From: Prevotellaceae bacterium
GTDB lineage: Bacteria > Bacteroidota > Bacteroidia > Bacteroidales > UBA932
Reading direction: 5' to 3'
DNA length: 8,946 nucleotides
Assembly (NCBI GenBank): GCA_031273285.1
Contig: JAISSE010000330.1
Span: 1-8,946 of the forward strand
Part shown: positions 5,602 to 8,946 of the stretch, piece after piece
How the letters are laid out: every line of letters begins with the position of its first letter
Position numbering within the stretch: position 1 is the stretch's first letter
Program-made: the position numbers and the translations under genes
Notes under the pieces: model-generated
Databases searched by the model: none
Told to the model about the DNA's origin: nothing
What the model saw: only the letters and a program-made list of their open reading frames with translations

Positions 5602-6252
5602 ATGCAGATAAAAAGAATCGTATTTGTTTCGTCTTTGATTTTGTTTCCTCTTTTTGCGGATTCTCAAAGAGGCGTAGAGGAGGTCTTGAACCGACTGTCC
5701 GAAACGATAGCATCTTACCGGTGCCTTTATTTCGAATATACTCTGAAAATCGAAGATATTCATCTCCGGACATCCGAAATGCAGGACGGGAAAGTGCTGA
5801 TGAAAGGCAACAAATACCGGCTGTCGACAAAAGCCATCGACCTGTACAACGACGGGACGATTCAATGGCAGTATCTCAAGGACGACAACGAAGTTATGAT
5901 TTCTCTTGCCGATTCGGCATCCGATATTGTTACAAACCCGCTCGGATTTATTCTCGGCGATAAAAAGGAGTTTAAACAAAAACTGAAGGGCGAAGTGATT
6001 GAAGACGGTCTCAATCTTCTTGAGATTGATTTTTATCCGTGGAATCTTAAAACCCCGTATTCCTACATACGTGTCAGAATAGATGACGAAAAACAAAAGC
6101 CCTACAGTATCAGATACCTCGGCAAAGACGGAGTAAATTATACAATTAAAATAAAAAATTACAGTCCGAATATTGAAATGCCGGAAAATGAGGAGTTTGT
6201 ATTTGAACCCTCAAAATATCCCGATGTGGAGATAGTCGATTTAAGAGAATAA
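5602..6252 (+). CDS. lolA: LolA-family outer-membrane lipoprotein carrier protein
   Basis: This is a periplasmic protein of 216 residues. LolA accepts lipoproteins released from the inner membrane by the LolCDE transporter and carries them to the outer membrane. Residues 1-21 are a signal peptide (MQIKR, a hydrophobic core, then FADSQ) without a lipobox. The rest shows the LolA pattern: a starting amphipathic helix (VEEVLNRLSETI), a strand with SYRCLYFEYTL, then DGKVLMKGNKYRL near 60-72. DGTIQWQYLKDDNEVMI near 85-102 is the most diagnostic block. The protein ends in a run of strands (YTIKIKNYSPN, then EEFVFEPSKYPDVEIVDLR) typical of Bacteroidetes LolA. tolC follows after 9 bp. An alternative is a more distant LolA-like carrier of unknown cargo, since Bacteroidetes often have more than one. 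Confidence 0.8.
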   Translation: MQIKRIVFVSSLILFPLFADSQRGVEEVLNRLSETIASYRCLYFEYTLKIEDIHLRTSEMQDGKVLMKGNKYRLSTKAIDLYNDGTIQWQYLKDDNEVMISLADSASDIVTNPLGFILGDKKEFKQKLKGEVIEDGLNLLEIDFYPWNLKTPYSYIRVRIDDEKQKPYSIRYLGKDGVNYTIKIKNYSPNIEMPENEEFVFEPSKYPDVEIVDLRE

Positions 6253-6261
6253 ATTAAAAAT

Positions 6262-7761
6262 ATGTTAAAAATGAGACAGCTTTACACTTTAGCCGTGGCA
6301 ATATTGTTTGCCGGTACGGTTATTGCCCAGAACAATCTGGAGTTTACAATTGATGAAGTAATTGAACTGGCGAAAGAACAGTCGCCGGAAGGCATTCAGG
6401 CAAAACATTCTTTCCGCGCAAGTTACTGGCAATACCGTTCGTATAAGGCGGGATTTTTGCCAAGTCTTGTATTTTCCGCCACTGCGCCCAACTTTTCACG
6501 GGCAATGACCGCAGTGCAGCAGGGAGACGGAACGTATCTGTATCGGCAGGATTATTCAAACCGGCTGTCGGGAGCGCTCAATATCGAACAAAATGTTCCC
6601 TTGACGGGAGGTCAGTTTTCGATAGGTTCAAATCTAAGCCGGACGGACATATTCGGCGAAAACGGTTATGTACAGTATTTAAGTTCGCCGCTGAGCATGA
6701 CTTACAGTCAGTCGCTGTTCGGGCTGAACAGTCTCAAATGGGATAAAAAAATAGAGCCGTTAAGATATGAAGAAGCGAAAAAGCGGTATCTCAGAGCCGT
6801 CGAAAACGTGGCTATCAACGCCATACGTTATTTTTTCAATCTGGCGGAAGCGCAGCAGAGAGTTGCCATAGCCGAATTTAACAGGACAAACACCGACTCG
6901 CTTTACAAAATCGCAAAAGGACGGTACAATATCGGAACAATCGGCGAAAACGACATGTTACAGTCGGAATTGAACTACATGAATGCCTGCGCAACACTGA
7001 ACGACGCCACTCTGAACCTTGCCTCGTCAAAAAACAGGCTTCGTTCGTTCCTCGGTTTCAACGAATCCGTCGATATTTCGATTATAATTCCCGAAGATGC
7101 ACCCACACTTGACATTGACGTGGAGAAAGTCATGGAACTCGCAAAAGAGAACAGCCCCGACCTGCTTGGTTACGAACGCCAGTTGATTGAAGCCAAACGC
7201 AATGTGGCTTCGGCAAAATCGTCGAGGGGATTCAGCGCCGATTTGTATTTGCAGTTCGGACTTGACCAGCGTTCGGGCACAAACGAAAGTTCGGGCACGA
7301 TTGCGGATGCATACAAAAAACCGGGCGACATGGAAAGAATACAGCTGGGATTGAGGATTCCGATACTCGACTGGGGAAGAGGCAAGGGGCGCGTAAAAAT
7401 GGCGCAATCGAACGAAGAACTGGCTAAAGTGCAGGTACAGCAGGCGATAACGGATTTCGAACAGGATGTTATCCTGCAGGTTAATCAATACAATATGCAG
7501 GCGGAACAATACCGGATTACCACCAAAGCCGATACGATAGCGCGAAAAAGATACGACGTTTCGATGCAACGCTATCTGACCGACAAGATTGATATTACGG
7601 AAATGAACAATGCCCAGAACGACAGGGACAATGCACGTCTGCGCAGTGTCTCCGCATTACGCAATTACTGGACATATTATTTCACTATCAGACAATTAAC
7701 GCTTTATGACCTGATTGGCAAAAAGCCGCTGGAAACCGACTATGACAAATTGATTGAGTAG
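6262..7761 (+). CDS. tolC: TolC family outer-membrane efflux protein
   Basis: This is the outer-membrane channel component of tripartite export systems (RND, ABC or MFS type). At 499 residues it has a signal peptide ending AGTVIAQ near residue 23. Two similar halves follow, each beginning with a helix of the type FTIDEVIELAKEQSPE (29-44) and VEKVMELAKENSPDLLGYERQ, as expected for the duplicated OEP fold. QNVPLTGGQFSIGSNLSR and LGLRIPILDWGRGKGRVKMA are the matching beta-strand and turn blocks of the two halves. Long alanine- and glutamine-rich helices with heptad character make up the tunnel part. No membrane-fusion or pump gene lies beside it in the window, so its substrate is unknown. ATG 6262 is chosen; a second ATG lies at 6271 and would only shorten the signal peptide by three residues. 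Confidence 0.9.
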   Translation: MLKMRQLYTLAVAILFAGTVIAQNNLEFTIDEVIELAKEQSPEGIQAKHSFRASYWQYRSYKAGFLPSLVFSATAPNFSRAMTAVQQGDGTYLYRQDYSNRLSGALNIEQNVPLTGGQFSIGSNLSRTDIFGENGYVQYLSSPLSMTYSQSLFGLNSLKWDKKIEPLRYEEAKKRYLRAVENVAINAIRYFFNLAEAQQRVAIAEFNRTNTDSLYKIAKGRYNIGTIGENDMLQSELNYMNACATLNDATLNLASSKNRLRSFLGFNESVDISIIIPEDAPTLDIDVEKVMELAKENSPDLLGYERQLIEAKRNVASAKSSRGFSADLYLQFGLDQRSGTNESSGTIADAYKKPGDMERIQLGLRIPILDWGRGKGRVKMAQSNEELAKVQVQQAITDFEQDVILQVNQYNMQAEQYRITTKADTIARKRYDVSMQRYLTDKIDITEMNNAQNDRDNARLRSVSALRNYWTYYFTIRQLTLYDLIGKKPLETDYDKLIE

Positions 7762-8934
7762 ATGAAAATAGCAGTTGGACTGTCGGGCGGCGTGGATTCC
7801 GCGGTCGCGGCATATTTACTGAAACAGTCGGGTAATGAGATTGTCGGGGTGTTTATGCAGAATTGGCACGACTCCACGGGAACGCTTCACGGCGACTGTG
7901 AGTGGGAGGAAGATTTGTCCATCGCAAAAATGGTCGCCCGAAAACTGGATATTCCGTTCGAGTTTGTGGATTTGAGCGCAGAATATCGCAAACGTGTTGT
8001 TGATTACATGTTTGCGGAATATGAACGAGGCAGAACCCCCAATCCCGACGTATTGTGCAACCGCGAAATAAAATTCGATGCTTTTATCAAAGCCGTAAAC
8101 CGGTTTGGCGCCGACAAAATTGCGACGGGACACTATGCCCGACTGGACTCGTTTAAATCGGGCAACACGGAGACATTCAGGCTTCTGGCGGGAACAGACC
8201 CGAACAAGGACCAGAGCTATTTCCTGTGCCGGCTTTCGCAGGCACAATTGTCGAAAGCACTGTTTCCCGTCGGTCATCTGTTGAAATCGGAAGTACGCCG
8301 TATTGCCGCCGAACAGAATCTGCCCAACGCCGACAGAAAAGATTCTCAGGGAATATGCTTTGTCGGAAAAGTCGATTTGCCGGTATTCCTGCAACAGAAA
8401 CTGTCGGCAAAAAAAGGTAACACGGTGGAAATTATGCGTGATTTTTACCGCAAATATCAGGAAAATATTCCCGACGACGATTACAAAACTTTGGCGGCGC
8501 CTTTCAAATATTCTCCCGGCGACGGGAAAAAAATCGGAACACACGACGGCGCTCATTTTTTCACAATAGGACAAAGGCGCGGAATAAATGTCGGCGGACA
8601 TGCCGACCCGCTGTTTGTTATCGCTACCGATATCGAAACCAATACTCTGTATGCGGGAGAAGGGCAAACCCATCCGGGACTGTTTCGGAAAGCGCTGTTT
8701 ATCAATCCCGATGAAATACACTGGATACGAAAAGACCTTGCGCTTTCCGAAGGCGAAACCGTTGATTATGACGTGCGAATAAGATACCGGCAGCCATTGC
8801 AGAAAGCAAAACTCGCAATGCAATCCGAAGGCTTGTACATTATATTCGACAAACCGCAACGGGGTATAACTCCCGGACAGTTTGCCGCCTGGTATTTTGA
8901 CGGAGAATTAACAGGTTCGGGGGTAATATCCTGA
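7762..8934 (+). CDS. mnmA: tRNA-specific 2-thiouridylase MnmA
   Basis: This cytoplasmic enzyme puts sulfur on carbon 2 of the wobble uridine (U34) of Lys, Glu and Gln tRNAs, with ATP activating the base. All key elements are visible: the PP-loop GLSGGVDSAVAA at residues 6-17, TPNPDVLCNREIKF with catalytic Cys99, ATGHYARL at 121-128, and KDQSYFLCRL at 149-158. DSQGICFVG has the second catalytic cysteine, Cys199. E. coli MnmA uses Cys102 and Cys199. GAHFFTIGQRRGINVGG follows. Between about residues 222 and 256 there is an extra segment (around FYRKYQENIPDDDYKTLAAP), making the protein 390 residues instead of about 370. The ATG directly follows the tolC TAG stop with no gap, so translation is probably coupled. 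The gene is complete and ends 12 bp before the window edge. Confidence 0.95.
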   Translation: MKIAVGLSGGVDSAVAAYLLKQSGNEIVGVFMQNWHDSTGTLHGDCEWEEDLSIAKMVARKLDIPFEFVDLSAEYRKRVVDYMFAEYERGRTPNPDVLCNREIKFDAFIKAVNRFGADKIATGHYARLDSFKSGNTETFRLLAGTDPNKDQSYFLCRLSQAQLSKALFPVGHLLKSEVRRIAAEQNLPNADRKDSQGICFVGKVDLPVFLQQKLSAKKGNTVEIMRDFYRKYQENIPDDDYKTLAAPFKYSPGDGKKIGTHDGAHFFTIGQRRGINVGGHADPLFVIATDIETNTLYAGEGQTHPGLFRKALFINPDEIHWIRKDLALSEGETVDYDVRIRYRQPLQKAKLAMQSEGLYIIFDKPQRGITPGQFAAWYFDGELTGSGVIS

Positions 8935-8943
8935 TTACAGGAT
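8928..8943 (+). terminator. Possible small hairpin at the end of mnmA
   Basis: ATCCTG at 8928-8933 and CAGGAT at 8938-8943 can pair as a perfect 6-bp stem with an ATTA loop. The stem overlaps the mnmA stop codon. The window ends three bases later, so it is not possible to see whether a T-tract follows. It may be a terminator or chance. Confidence 0.25.
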
Positions 8944-8946
8944 TAA

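Noticed and set aside
8003..8052. Unusual MnmA lacking a catalytic cysteine
   Set aside because: NPDVLCN at residues 94-100 and GICF at 197-200 supply both catalytic cysteines. The enzyme looks fully functional, and its extra loop is what I recall from Bacteroidetes homologues.
7816..8859. A 347-codon open frame on the - strand opposite mnmA
   Set aside because: It overlaps almost all of the unmistakable mnmA. Its translation is rich in Phe, Arg, Cys and Gln without any recognisable motif, as expected for an antisense shadow.

Overview
The window looks like a chromosomal piece of a Bacteroidota (Bacteroidales-like) bacterium. Three signs agree. Two genes are preceded by a TACCTTTG box and a third by TATTTTTG, all fitting the Bacteroidetes -7 consensus TAnnTTTG, and purine-rich Shine-Dalgarno sites are lacking. 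MnmA carries an extra insert of the kind I recall from Bacteroidetes homologues. PstC carries a long periplasmic insert. All genes lie on the + strand.

Layout: (1) 2-109 is the last 35 codons of an NAD(P)H-hydrate dehydratase (nnrD/YjeF type). (2) 109-512 is a gene-free, repeat-rich stretch: imperfect ACGAATT-type repeats, a small hairpin terminator, two blocks of 7-bp tandem repeats (TTCACT type), then a promoter with a possible PHO box. (3) 513-2545 is pstS-pstC, a phosphate-binding protein and one permease subunit; pstA, pstB and phoU do not follow. (4) 2541-2835 holds two more 7-bp repeat blocks in opposite orientation. Parts of them form a 56-bp inverted repeat with one mismatch around a 99-bp loop. 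(5) 2879-5347 is a lipoprotein alpha-L-arabinofuranosidase of GH51 type. (6) 5602-8934 is a tight three-gene unit: a LolA-family periplasmic carrier, a TolC-family outer-membrane efflux protein and the tRNA 2-thiouridylase MnmA, with gaps of 9 and 0 bp.

The gene products are mostly recognisable housekeeping or envelope functions: phosphate uptake, arabinose release from plant-type polysaccharides, outer-membrane biogenesis and export, and tRNA modification. The unusual part is the intergenic DNA. At least 52 heptamer units in four blocks keep exact 7-bp register and tend to a 21-bp superperiod. They flank pstSC in inverted orientation, begin inside the pstC stop codon, and end 10 bp before the arabinofuranosidase promoter box. 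PstC also contains a segment that resembles one lobe of the PstS encoded just upstream. No CRISPR array, tRNA, rRNA, transposase or prophage gene was seen.
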